From positions 840,391-895,191 of the forward strand of contig BCLD01000003.1 in NCBI GenBank assembly GCA_001600875.1: a DNA stretch of 54,801 nt, written 5' to 3'. Below the pieces are notes generated by a model. That model was not told where the DNA came from, made no database searches, and was given only the letters and a program-made list of their open reading frames with translations. Every line of letters starts with the position of its first letter. Position 1 is the first letter of the stretch. Both the position numbers and the translations under genes were made by a program. Origin of the DNA: Solicoccozyma terricola (Eukaryota > Basidiomycota > Tremellomycetes > Filobasidiales > Piskurozymaceae). This document shows, in pieces, positions 37,412 through 48,960 of this stretch.

Positions 37412-39293
37412 ATGGCTCCTACCAAGACAACCGCCACCAAGACCACCGCCACCAAGGCAAAGACAGCTCACCCTTCGTTCCTGGACATGATCAAGGTGAG
37501 TTTTCCAAAAAGGCCCTCTTTTTTTTCCTTTCGAAAAAGTCGCGCGGGCAAATTTTTGTTATGGTCGTATTCGTATCCCCGTCGCGAATTTTTCCTTTTC
37601 TCGTGTTGATCGTGGATCGGGTGGTGACGACGTGGGGGTGTACCTCCATCATATGGTCGAATCAGATCCATGATAACCCACGTCTTGATCAAAACAACAC
37701 GATAATCATCAGAGGGGGAGGTTGGAGATGGCTTCCCGTCCTTTTTCACTTTCTCCTACGCCCGGGTCCCATCTTCAACATCCGATATCTCATCTCCTAC
37801 CTCATCAATCCCCTCCAATCTTTCAACATGACATACCCAACTCCCTTTTACATCCTCTTCGATGTTCATCGCATCGCTATCACCACCATCATCGCTTACA
37901 TCGTCATCGCCACTTCCGATATCCGCGGAAGCAATCTTCCAATAATCCCCCCCCTCTGCCGCGCGTTTTTTTTCGAACGAGCTGTGATGGGTTCCGAGAG
38001 TTGTTGTGCTGCTACTACTTGTCCCACATCGATGAGGATGGGATACAATGATGCAGGTGGTCGATGGCTTCCAGATGGTGTAGTTTTTTCTCACCATCGT
38101 GGTACTGGCAGCTGAATGAAAGACGTTCAAACTTGACCTCGTTCCCAAAGAGGAAATTCAATCGACCTTTTCGCGAATATGTTGATTATCATTTCGCACG
38201 AAGGTACCGATGATGTTTTGGAATTGTCTTTGGATGGGATTCAGAGGGTTGCATGTTGGAGTGATACATTTGATGATGAGCGACCTTTACTGATGATTTG
38301 GTGTCATTTTTATTCGTTGGGGTTCTTTTCAGGAAGCTATCGTTTTCCACCCTGAAGATTCGAGGGCTGGTGTCTCGCGACCAACCATCAAGAAGTGAGT
38401 TTTTTTTTTCGATATTCTCTTTCGTCTTTTCTTCGTCTACATTCATTGTTGACATGTCCTCTCCTCTTCCCTCAACCATCCGCACACGACCTGTTCCTTT
38501 CCTTCATCGTCACGTCTTGCTCTCCGACAAACGCGCGATCTCTTATCTCCAGGTTCATGGCCGACAAATACAAGCTCGACATGAGCTCCAAGTCCAACCT
38601 CAACAACCTCGCCAACGCCATCAAGAAGGGTTCCGAGACTAACGTCTTCGACTTGCCAAAGGGTATCGGTGGTCGTGTCAAGTTGTTTAAGAAGGTGAGC
38701 TTTGGTCAAAGAAGACATTGGTAGCAGCGAATTAGGAAACTGATGGTTTCGGGTGGGTTGAATCATAGGTTGCTGCTCCTAAGGCCGCCGGCAAGGAGGT
38801 GAGTCGTTTGCTGGGTGATTCGGTCGTGTGTGATCTTGTCGCTGATGACATTCTCGATCACTCCCAACAGAACGCCCCACCAGTCGTCAAGGCCGCTACT
38901 GCTAAGCCAAAGGCAACTGCCACCAAGGCTTCAGCTAAGCCTGTCGCTAAGAAGGTCGCAGCAAAGGTGGGTTTTGTCGATTTCTCGACACCTTTTCCAC
39001 CGATCGAAACCGCATTCCGAAAACTAAAATCCTTCGTCCTGCTCACGTACAGGCCGCCGCGAAGCCAGCCAGCAAGGCAACGGTGAAGAAGGCTGCTCCT
39101 GCTGCCAAGAAGACCTCTACCGTCAAGAAGCCAGCTGGTTAGTTCGCCCCTTCTCCTACCATCGGAGCTTGACCGTCTCTAACCTCTACCTGATTTTCAA
39201 TTCCCATCAGCCAAGACCGCCGCCGCCGCCAAACCCAAGGCTAAGGCTGCTCCTGCCTCCAAGGCCAAGGCTAAGCCCGTATCGAAGAAGTAA
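37412..39293 (+). CDS. HHO1: Histone H1 (linker histone)
   Basis: Seven exons (37412-37495, 38333-38394, 38553-38694, 38769-38798, 38871-38966, 39053-39137, 39211-39293) encode 193 residues. The single winged-helix globular domain (about 19-95) reads AHPSFLDMIKEAIVFHPED, GVSRPTIKKFMADKYKLDM, NLANAIKKGSE and GGRVKLFKK. It is followed by an Ala/Lys/Pro-rich tail with KPKA and KKAAPA motifs that would bind linker DNA. Exons 4-7 dissect the low-complexity tail and were placed by phase and composition. Intron 1 is 837 nt, more than ten times the local norm; introns 2-6 are 70-160 nt. H1 condenses nucleosome arrays in the nucleus. Confidence 0.95.
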
Positions 39294-39771
39294 ATCTTCT
39301 CACTCGATCGGAAACGACGTGGTCTTGGGAGCCGATCTCAAAGGTGCGGAGTTGGGTCGTGTGTGTGTCTTTAATCCTGGGTCCTATCCTCTGTGTTTTC
39401 CGTTCCGCTTGTAACACCCTAGTGCCTCTTTTCTCCCTTTTTCCCCCCATCCCCACCCGCCCTTTTTTTCCCCCTTTGCTTTTTGCTATCATCTCTTATT
39501 TTATTGGGAGGAGTGGTCGAGGTCATATCCCCCGTCGATGCTTTCGAGCGGAGACGTGCGTATGATCTTTGACCTTCCGACCTTGTGCCTGAACGCGTTT
39601 CTACTGTTGCCGTCGCTGTTGCCATCATCACCGGGATATCTTGTTTCGCCACCGCCACCGCCACCGCCACATCAGCGCACCGCGGAAAGAGGAATGGCCG
39701 CGGCGGTGACTGTCATTAGCCCACTTGCTCTCAATCGTATCTACTCCCCGCGACAATCACTGACCATCACC
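39294..39771. other. H1 downstream / TAF7 leader
   Basis: These 478 bp separate the H1 stop from the TAF7 ATG. A TAF7 in-frame extension reaches back to 39538 but reads as hydrophobic then polyproline sequence with no family similarity, so it is treated as leader. Pyrimidine-rich tracts occur at 39424-39480. Confidence 0.5.
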
Positions 39772-42453
39772 ATGTCAGACGAAGCAGGTCCATCGAACTA
39801 CTACCATAACTACGGCACAGCCCCTCCACTATCAGCTCACAGCCCAAATGCGCCGCCTCCAGAGTCGCCATACTCCGCGGCACCTTCTCCCGCTTACATT
39901 CCAGGTTCAGCACTAGCATACCCATCTACTCCGTCTCTGCCACCACCACCGCCATCTGCATTCTCTTTCAATACCGGATCTGCCACATTTCCATTCCCAC
40001 AGTCCTCTCAAGGGTCAAAAAGATTACGAGGAACACCACGAAGTCGGAATGGAGGTGGTGCCACACCTAGAAATAGGAACCCGCCGACGGGTGCTTCGTC
40101 GTTTACGAGAGCTGGTCCATCATCCAGTGCTGGTCTGAGAAGAACGACTCGACAATCAAGTCTGATTGAGAAATTCACGACGGATGGATCTCGCAAAGTA
40201 AAGCTCAAATTGGGAGGGATCAAGGGGAAACATAGACCAGGATATATGGTAGACTCTCCGTATGGATATTACGATCGCGGATTGGATGACGACAAGGAGG
40301 AGCCATTAGCGTTTGAGGAACAATTCATTCTGAGGGTGAATGACGAGATTTTGAAAGGTGACCCGGAGGCTGGAGTGAAAGGGTTGAGGGAGGCTGTCAT
40401 GTCTAGGAAGCCGCTAGAGGGAGTGTCATTCAAATTCAAGGGTGAGTGAGATGCCTGACCCTTGCGGCGCATCTACAAGCGGTCAATGATTTCCTCGACT
40501 TTGCAAAAAAAAAAAAATCTCCAGACGACCGAAGAGCAGTTTTCAACCACGGCAAGAAAAGCTATTCTGCAAAGCTAGTAGATCTACCTTGCATCATTGA
40601 AGGTCAAAAAGTCCTTGAAAACAAGCGCTTATTCAAAGTTGCCGATATCAGCCAGGTGAGTGTATTTTGTCCAAACCGGCAGATCGGTATCGCTGACGGG
40701 TGTTCTGTGCCATATAGATGCTCATCGTCGGCGAACAGATTAAATCAGAAGAACAAATTGTAAAAGGAAAATTACATCCGGAAGAATTGGCCTGGCCAGA
40801 TGGACTCACGCCTCCGCTCAAGAATGTGAGGAAAGAGCGTTGGAGGAAGAAGATTGATCTAGGTGTGAGTAACTTTGCGATTTACAAAAGACGATATCTG
40901 ATATCGTTGTACTCAGAGCGATGCTACCGTGGTCGATGCGGTGGAGAGACTGATCAAGATGGATCAAGAAGCTTACGCTTCCAACTACAGTACGTCTGGT
41001 TTTCGCAGAAGTGATTCACAATGCTTGCGTTCGCTAAACTCTCTCGCGATGCCTAGCCCTCATATCTGCGGAAGAGCTCGACCTAGAACAGGGCGTTGAA
41101 GGGCTCCCAGCTCAGACACCTCGAGAAGATTATCTCGATCCAGCTGGACAGACATCCGTCGCGCCTTCCCGAGCTGGCTCCCACGCTCTCGAAGACAGGA
41201 GTAGAGGACATTCATATGCCGATGGTGGGAGCGAAGATGGTGGAATGCGCGAGGCTACGGTAGATGCAGAGCAGGACATTGTAAACAGATTCAATGAGAG
41301 GTTGCAAAGGTAGGTGTTTGATCGATAGACGGTTATTCGTTCTTCTACTGACGATAGTATTCTTCTCCGTCTCGCAGAGAGGCGGACGGTGAAGATGGAG
41401 AGGAGGACGAGCACGATGATCTATTTGGAGCCTCCGAAGAAGAGGAGGAAGAAGAGGTGAGCCCAGCCCTGATTGTGACCCTTCCGAATTCTCTGATAAC
41501 ACTTTGATTCGCTCTCCAGGGTGTCGACGAAGTCAGCGACGTAGAAGAAGACGAAGAGATTGGTGTCGATAAGGAAGATCAGGAGCTCATCAAACAGCAG
41601 AACAAGTTGGCCGAGGAAATCAACGATTTGGAGGATGCAGTGAAGAGGAAGCGGGTGGAGGTGCAAGGAAAGCAGAACAGGACGTTAAGGGTGAATGCTG
41701 ACTCTTTCGAAGCAAGCTTGGGATGTGCTGACATCTCCATCGACCCGACTACAGGAACGGGCCAACATCCAACTCCAGAAGATGATCAAAGAGCTCGATT
41801 CCAAAAGAGCTGAACACGAGCAAGTCGTTCAGAAACGAGAATCTAGATTGAACAGACAGCCATCTCCTACCAACGAAGTCACGACCGACCCTGCTACGAC
41901 TGCCGACCCCGCCGTTGCCAACAAGCCGGAAGAAGAGGACCGCAATGACCAAGATGACGAAGACTCACTGTTCGGAGATAGCGAGCACGAGGACGAGGAA
42001 CCTGTGGAGGAACCCGAAGACGAGGACGCGGATGGAGAGCCGGACGATGGGGCGACGATACCCACTCCAAAGGTTGAGACGCCAGCCGCTGAAGGAATGC
42101 AAGTGGACGATTTGGATGCCGTAGCCGAGGCGGTACGAGAACAGGTAGGTTGCAACTAGTCCTTGTCGTGGCGACCTCTTGCTTATATTTTTACGTATCC
42201 GCAGGCTGCTATTGCGATGGCGTCTGAGAGCCATCCTGAAGGAGAACAAGGTGGTGTCTCATCGCCCGACGATGAGGACCAGCCAATTATCCCCGACATG
42301 ATGGCTCATGCGGAACAGCTGTCTGCTTCTTCCCCGACCGCCACCTCTCTCTTGGCTCCGGTGATGGGTCGCACCGTTTCTCAACCCAGCGCAGCCTTTG
42401 ACTACGAATACAGTGAACCGTCGGCGTCGGACTCCGAATCGGATGATGACTGA
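39772..42453 (+). CDS. TAF7: TAF7, TFIID subunit (TAFII55 family)
   Basis: Nine exons (39772-40441, 40525-40655, 40718-40864, 40917-40989, 41057-41309, 41378-41456, 41520-41690, 41755-42144, 42205-42453) encode about 720 residues. After 150 disordered Pro/Ser-rich residues, the TAFII55 N-terminal domain spans about residues 170-320: LAFEEQFILRV, SAKLVDLPCIIEGQKVL, FKVADISQMLIVGEQI, and GLTPPLKNVRKERWRKK. The rest is acidic, with Glu/Asp runs and a coiled coil (ELIKQQNKLAEEINDLEDAV). TAF7 binds the TAF1 acetyltransferase in TFIID at RNA polymerase II promoters. Frames between acidic exons were fixed by phase. The stop is 73 bp from the convergent ceramide glucosyltransferase stop. Confidence 0.93.
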
Positions 42454-42526
42454 AGGCGACGGGGCTAATGGACATAGTTGATAACAGAACACCATGAGAT
42501 CCATCTAGAAGAGTACAACGACTCTT

Positions 42527-44091
42527 TCAATCAGATACCTTGATCGCCTCACCCGATCCTACTATCCGATATGTAACCCCTCTCCAGATCACGTTGTTTC
42601 CAAACATTGCTTTCAACCAGATCGGGAGAGCCAAAACTTCTCGACATGCCCAAGCGACAAGGAAGCTCACTCGCTCGTCTCCATCGAGTCCACCACCATT
42701 CAGAGCATTGTATACTCCTAAGTCAGTCGATATCCAAGCGAGTTCATGTGTAAGGAAGAAGAGCCACATTGGCCATCCACAGAGAGTGTGAGCAGCGAAC
42801 GATGCCAGCACGCCGAGAAGTATCGATTCTGTAAGCGGTTCGATGAGCGTAGCTGCGAGTGTCATCCTCTTTCGAACTCTGATCCAACGGACTCGTCGAG
42901 CGATGTATCCTGCTAAAGTGAGGGGTCCTAGGCAATCTAGCGCGAGATCTGAAGTCATTCGATGCTTGAGTTTCAATTGGTGCATTATCGCTGCGGCGAT
43001 CATGTTGTCCTCTGCCAGGAATGGCGAAAACCCAGCAAGACCAGTAGGAGGATTGGCCAATTTTTGAAGACTTGGAGATGGAGTCGTTAGTTGATTGACT
43101 GAGGATCGACGGTATAGATTCGATTTGCCAACGATGCAAGAGTCAACGCCGGTTGCGTTCTGTACGAGCCACGGTGAGCTTGGGAAACCCCTCGTTCGGA
43201 GGTGAAGGTGGGACTCACTATGGCCAGATACATCTTGGCATGAGTGGTATTCAGATAAGCCTGTTCTAGCCTGGAACCGAAGGACTTTTGAGGTATGAAT
43301 GCAAATGGAACATGATGAACGACCCCGACGTCTCCAGCTCGAGTAAACGCGCCCTCTACTCCATCTAACTTCAATCCATCTATTTCCGAGGCCATAAAGT
43401 CAGCTGGTGAAACTTGTCCGCTAATGAGAGACTCGACAGATCGCGCAAGAGATGAGGGAGATACTGTGATGGTAGCGTCCAACACCCAGAGAATGTCGTA
43501 TTTAGCCTTTTGGAAAGGTTTGAAGAGGTTGTTGATCTTCGGGTTGACTCCGATGATCTCAGTGCCTGTCCATGAATTCGATCAGAATCTGACACCTGGC
43601 CCCATGAATGCAAAGACTCACCAATCACGATCTGCGCATCCACATCCGGATACTCCGCTAAAAGTCTTCTGACCACCTCCAATGCCTGATCGTCTTCTCG
43701 TTGTACCGCGAAGATGACCTCGTATTTCTGATACTCGAGGACAAGACATGAAAGGAGATTGGAATATAGGTTGGGATCTAATCCACGAAGAGGACGGATG
43801 ATCGTTACACCTGGAACTTCAGAAGCTGATGCTGATGCGAGTGGAGAACGCTTTCTTTCAGAGTAGCGTTTGCGACTAGAAATTCGAAAGCTAGTCGGTG
43901 GGAGATCGGGGTTGAATGTACCTGCTACGTCAGACTCACGCTGTGTAAAGACCTAGCAAACATATGGACCAGACGAACACCCATAGCACCAAAACAACGC
44001 CTGCCAGCGTCAGAACCCCGGTAGATCTATCAAATGCTGTAGCAGTGATGGGCGGGAGGTTCTCAGCGGATTGCTCTCTCAGCTTTCGCAT
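42527..44091 (-). CDS. GCS1: Ceramide glucosyltransferase (glucosylceramide synthase, GT21)
   Basis: Four exons (44091-43940, 43875-43622, 43565-43219, 43159-42527) encode 461 residues. It transfers glucose from UDP-glucose to ceramide on Golgi/ER membranes, giving fungal glucosylceramide. An N-terminal membrane helix (about residues 25-50) precedes the GT-A catalytic domain. The family's D,D,D,(Q/R)XXRW signature is present: Asp112/113 in QREDDQ, Asp165 in ILWVLDA, Asp302 in FSPFLAEDNM, and RRVRW at 339-343. Two or three further hydrophobic segments follow near the C terminus (TLIEPLTESILLGVLASF, LCGWPMWLFFLTHELAW). Length is close to other fungal GCS. It is divergent from the methyltransferase gene with a 297 bp shared promoter. 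Confidence 0.95.
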
Positions 44092-44388
44092 TTATTTTCA
44101 CATACGATTCCAGTGGAGTGCTTGACCGAGTCCCATGTTGCCGTCTGAACTTTCGTACTCTGTCGGCGCCATGTCCCGTCTGTTCTCCAAGCGAAGAGGT
44201 AGGCTGACGCTTGAGGAGAGATGATGTGGGGTTTTTTGCTGAAAATAAATCCCATCTTCCCCATCTCCCACTTCTACCACTTTATTCTTTACGCGACGGT
44301 GAATCTTACGTCATGCGATGAGACAAGCACTTGGATTGTCATTCAACCTCTCCTTTTGCATCAACCGCAACACATCTGTACACCGGAC
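44092..44388. promoter_or_regulatory. Shared divergent promoter of GCS1 and METTL26-like gene
   Basis: These 297 bp lie between divergent ATGs. They should carry both promoters and 5' leaders. I see no strong palindrome or named motif beyond a TGACG-like TTACGTCATG (about 44307-44316). Confidence 0.4.
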
Positions 44389-45455
44389 ATGCCATCTTCC
44401 ACACAGTATCCCTCCATCCACTCAGTCGAAGGTAAAGCGACACTTCATCTAGCACGTCAACCGATCATTTGACCAATCCATTCTCCCACAGGTTCAGCAG
44501 CTCGTAATTGTCCACCGATCATCGCCGCTCTTCATCCGCTCATCTCTGAACTAGATGGTACCGCACTGCATCGACCTTTAGTGTTGGAGATAGCTTCGGG
44601 TACGGGTCATCATGCTCAACAATATGCCAATGAATGGAAGGGAGTGGATTTCCAACCAACGGAGAGGACGGTAGAGCAGGTTGAGTAAGTTCTCCGATTC
44701 GAAAAATGGGTCTGAGGGTTCCCGTTACATGAAATAAGATTTAAGAATGAGTTGACATTATTTTTTCACTTGCAGGGAGCTAAGAAACAACTTGAAAGAT
44801 GTCGCAGCTATTCGACCGCCTAAAAAGCTCGATATCTTCCTGGATGAAGATTGGATATCCTTGCGTGGGGAAGAGCATGACTCGATGTTATATGATGCAG
44901 TTATCATCAGTGAGTGCCACTGCTCGGATGCGTTATACCTCTGGGATCTGTGATGATTTGCATGCCAACACATCGTGATTCTTTACAGATAACCTCTTTC
45001 ATTGTTCGCCACCGGAATCTTCCCAAGCGATCTTCTCTCACCTCTCTTCTGTAGGGAGTATAACCAATATCTCAAATGATGGTAATCATACAAGTGGATT
45101 GTTGAAAAGAGAAGGATGGATCGGTATCTATGGAGCCTTTTTAATGGATGATGGGAGATTCGCTACTGAAGGTGATAGACTAGTGAGTATCTCTCGTCGT
45201 GGAGTTGATCCAACACCCTTCCAATTATCTTAGCAGAGGTTATCACCTGCTCGCGAACGTCATGTTAAACATTGCGCTGATACATTTCCCTTTGCTTGAA
45301 AGCAGTTCAATGAACGTTTCACATCCCTTGACCCTTCATTCGGTCTCCGGACTATCCCGTCGCTTGAAAAAGTAGCGAATGAGTATGGGCTGATATTGAA
45401 GGAGAGGAAGGAGATGCCTGCTGGGAACTGGTGGTTGGTCTTTGCAGCGAGGTAG
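44389..45455 (+). CDS. DUF938 / METTL26-type SAM-dependent methyltransferase
   Basis: Five exons (44389-44431, 44492-44684, 44776-44909, 44989-45182, 45306-45455) encode 237 residues, near the family's about 200-240. The Rossmann SAM-binding motif I reads LVLEIASGTGHHAQQYA, followed by the family motif WKGVDFQPTERT. Later come YDAVIIINLFHCSP, GSIT-type segment, LKREGWIGIYGAF, and the C-terminal signature MPAGNWWLVFAAR. Members of this family (UPF0585, human METTL26) have no firmly established substrate, so only the methyltransferase fold can be claimed. No targeting signal seen. Intron 4 is 123 nt. Confidence 0.92.
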
Positions 45456-45664
45456 GATGGAGGAATCTGAGGGAAGACAAGGAGAGGAAGGACGAGGGAG
45501 TGACTAGGGAGGAGGGTAGGGAGGGGTCGTGGGTGGCAACATTCCGCGACACGTCATTTGTATGTTCATTTGCTATCAAATAGAAAAGGGGCAGCTGTTA
45601 GCCACACACCACCTCACCTCGCACCGCTCTCTACCAACCTCACCACATCCTCCCATATACAACC

Positions 45665-48343
45665 ATGGCAGCCGCAGACACCCCGTCTCCGAGGTCGCAG
45701 AACGGTACGCTGGGTAGGGAGAAGACCCCAGAAGTAGCGTGAGTGTGCTGCTTTTCCTTCAAAGCAATGTCACAGATTCACTAACCCAAAAGCCGGCTTG
45801 TCATTCTGTCACAACAGCCGACCAGACTCTGAGTCCCGTCCCAAACGCTCTCATGACGACATCGACAGGGATACAGAGGATAGATCGCGCTCAGATAAAC
45901 ATCGTCGTCATCGCGATGAGGAATCCGAGAGGGATCGAGAACGACGACGTGAGCGAGACCGTCGACACCGCGATGATGAGACGGACGAAGAGCGAGAAGA
46001 AAGACGTCGACGTCGTAAGGAACGGGAGTCGGAAAGGGAGAAGGAACGAGCTGAGCGTGGTATTGATGATGATGGATCGGTGAGGGAGTCGGAAAGGAGC
46101 AGGAGGAAACATCGTTCTCGACGGGACAGGTCGGCATCCAAGGAATCATACCGCTCGCATCACACCGGTCGTTCCGGAAGGGAAAGGGACGAACGTCGTC
46201 CAAGAGACGTGGATATGGATGCTGATGAGCGTGATAGGTCGAGAAGGGATTATGATCGTGAAAGGGAGAGGATGTTGAGAGATAGGGAGATGGCTAATGA
46301 GAGGAGGATCGAGGAGGATAGACGACGACGAGATGATAGAGGTGGTCGTCCTGATGATGTATGTTCCTCATCTCGTTTTGCTTTGTGATTATGGCCAACA
46401 AGCTGATTCGATCATCACCTCCACAGCGCTACTACGAACCACGTCGAGGTTCCGCAGATCCTCGAGACGCTGGTCTTCCACCCCGTCCTTCTTCTCCACC
46501 GCGTTATCGTCGTCCGTCACCCGTTTACGACCCTGCCACTGCTCGTCGTCGATCTCCAGAACCACGCAAAGACGAAGCTACAGCTCTACTCGATGAAATC
46601 GATTCAGAGACTCGATCCGTGTTTGTGTCCCAGTTAGCTGCTGCGTTGACGTCGAGAGATTTGGGATTGTTCTTCGAGGACAAGCTGGGGAGAGGGAGTG
46701 TTCGAGATTCCAGGGTCGTGACTGATAGAGTGACGAGGAGGTCTAAAGGGTGGGTAGTAACATTTGTCATTTGAACCCTAGCTGTACATCTGCTGACCCC
46801 TGCTCGCCATCAACAGCATCGCGTACGTTGAACTTGACTCGGTCGAACTCGTTCCACTTGCTCTCAACCTCTCCGGTACCAAGGTCATGGGACTACCAAT
46901 CATGATCACGCTGACCGAGTCCGAGAGGAACAACCAGGCCTCAACGAACATCCCTGCTGCTTTGAGCATGCCAGGAGCTCCTGTCTCAGGGTGAGTCTAC
47001 GTCGATTTCCCCCGTTGTCGCAACGGCTTGCTCATGTGACGTCGAAATCATACAGACCTGGCTCTTTGCCACCTCTCAATACAGGTCTCCTCCGTCCCGC
47101 TTTCCCAAACATGCCGAATGTCTCCACCGGTGTGATGTTACCCAACGGATTGTCTCGTGATGCCAACGCAGATGCTTCCATCCCTTATTACAGGCTTTAT
47201 GTTGGAAACTTGTTCTACAGTTTGACTGCTGAAGATATCCGCCAGGTCTTTGAGCCATTTGGCGAGTTAGCTTTTGTAGATCTGCCGTTGGAGCCAGGAG
47301 TCAGTGTTTGAACCCCCCGTTTTTTCGTCATACGCTCGGTAGCTGACGTTCTGATATGCAAAAAACTTCCCCCCGTCCATCAGACAAACAGAAGCAGAGG
47401 ATACGCGTTTGTTCAATTTACCCAACTTGCTCCAGCTGAAATGGCATTGGCATCTATGAATGGTTTCGAACTCGCAGGTAGACAGAGTAAGTCGTGTTCA
47501 CCCACCCCTTCGTTGTTCGGCAAGACATTGATTGTTCGCTGTTCTCTTACTCTCAGTCAAGGTTTCGACCGTTCACGAAAAGGGTGGCCTCAAACTACCT
47601 CCCGGTAGCGGCGCAGAACCTGAAACTCAGCTTGAAGAGACTACTGGTACCGGTTACGGTACGTGCTTATGCTCTCAACATCCAGAGCTCGCCGCATCCT
47701 GATATTATTTTCCTCCGACAGGTACGAAGATGGATGCCACAGCACGTCAACAACTCATGTTCAAACTTGCTAGGCAACCTGAACCCAGCTCTTCAGCATC
47801 CGTAACCGCTGCGAACACCGTCCCAGTGTGAGTTCGAATTGCCCTGAATATGCATGGAGGGACCGCCATCTAAAATTATCTTTTGAACTGCAGTGCTGCC
47901 CGTCCGTCTTTCCCTACTCAACAGACTCAATTTATTCAAGTCCAGAACATGTTTAACCCGGCCGAGTGAGTCAAGTTGGCGGGGTCAAGAGATCATCCTT
48001 GCTGATCCTGTCTACTGTTATAGAGAGGATGACCCACACTGGGCTGAGGACCTCGAGGAAGACACCAAGGGAGAAGTTGAGAACAAGTATGGCAAGTTGA
48101 CCCAGATTGTCGTTGACAAGCAATCTCAGGTAGGCCCTTGTCTTTTCGTCCTCTGTTTGCCCAAACGTGTCTGACCCCTTCTCCATGTGCTTGCAGGAAG
48201 GAAACGTCTACATGAAGTTTGCGGACGTCAAGTGTGCTGCTGCTGCTGTGGAAGGTCTCAACGGCAGGTTCTTCGGGGGCAGGAGTTTGAAAGCGGCCTT
48301 TATCGGCGAAGCGTTTTACAAAGCTCACACCCCTTCGTCCTGA
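45665..48343 (+). CDS. RBM39/CAPER-family splicing factor (CC1-like, Rsd1)
   Basis: Eleven exons (45665-45738, 45818-46358, 46427-46749, 46817-46990, 47056-47299, 47384-47486, 47557-47658, 47722-47827, 47894-47965, 48024-48129, 48197-48343) encode 663 residues. Residues about 25-205 are an Arg/Glu/Asp/Ser-rich RS-like domain. RRM1 (about 270-345) has SVFVSQLAAALTSRDLGLFF and KGIAYVELDSVELVPLAL. RRM2 (about 418-495) has YRLYVGNLFYSLTAEDIRQVF and SRGYAFVQFTQLAPAEMAL. The C-terminal UHM-type RRM (about 580-663) has GNVYMKFADVKCAAAAVEGL and RFFGGRSLKAAFI. The order RS-RRM-RRM-UHM is that of RBM39 rather than U2AF65, which lacks the extended CC1-like block. It should act in nuclear pre-mRNA splicing. 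Confidence 0.92.
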
Positions 48344-48960
48344 TGGCATGATGCGTAATTGCAGGTCCATGTCCGATCTGCGTAGGTGGCCGATGTGGTC
48401 TAGAACAAGGCTTTGATAAAAATAAAATCCTGTGATTATTCTAGGTTAGCTTACAGATCCTCCAATCGAAAACCCTCTTTTGAAAATCTATTGAGAAACT
48501 CATTGCGGGCGGTGCGTCAGCTCTGTCTGCTGCAATTCTTCCCTCCCGCTTTTGCCTGCCTTGTCCGAGACTGCACTTGCCCTTATTTTCTCACAGGTTG
48601 TCTCGATCGTTGGATCTCCCGCGATGTAGGGGGGTATTTCAGGCACCACCCGCGGTAAAATTGTGTGAGCTATCGTGCCCCCCCCCCNCCCACCGCCTTT
48701 TTTTTCTTCCCCGTTCCTCCGGAATGTCTGCGCTACTATAGAGGGCAATTATGAATGGCGGTGTCGTCCATGTTCCCAATCGTCATCGCTGGAATGACCC
48801 GATAAATTGGGTCTTCATGTGCCTGGGAGAGTGGCTCCACGATGGCAATTCTATGCCATGCGACCTCCTCTCTTGACTACATATTGAAGGAGGTCTGCGT
48901 TGAGTGACTCCAGTCAGAGTCTTTCCACTTGCTAGTTTCCAGTATACCAATCTATGCCAC
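48344..48960. other. RBM39-like downstream region and esterase-pseudogene upstream region
   Basis: These 617 bp carry no recognisable gene. A C-run with one ambiguous base (48678-48690, N at 48688) and a T8 run follow. The right end would be the former promoter of the esterase pseudogene. Confidence 0.45.

Noticed and set aside
38205..38300. Possible box C/D snoRNA in H1 intron 1 (GATGATGT, GATGATGA, CTGA)
   Set aside because: The first C box deviates from consensus and no terminal stem could be formed. Kept only as a check under the H1 intron finding.
39538..39771. N-terminal extension of TAF7 to an upstream in-frame ATG
   Set aside because: The extra 78 codons are hydrophobic then polyproline with no TAF7 similarity. 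The ATG at 39772 gives MSDEAG and a normal N terminus.
45665..48343. U2AF large subunit assignment for the RS-RRM protein
   Set aside because: The RRM1 block SVFVSQLAAAL...KGIAYVEL and the C-terminal UHM fit the CC1-like/RBM39 family better than U2AF65.
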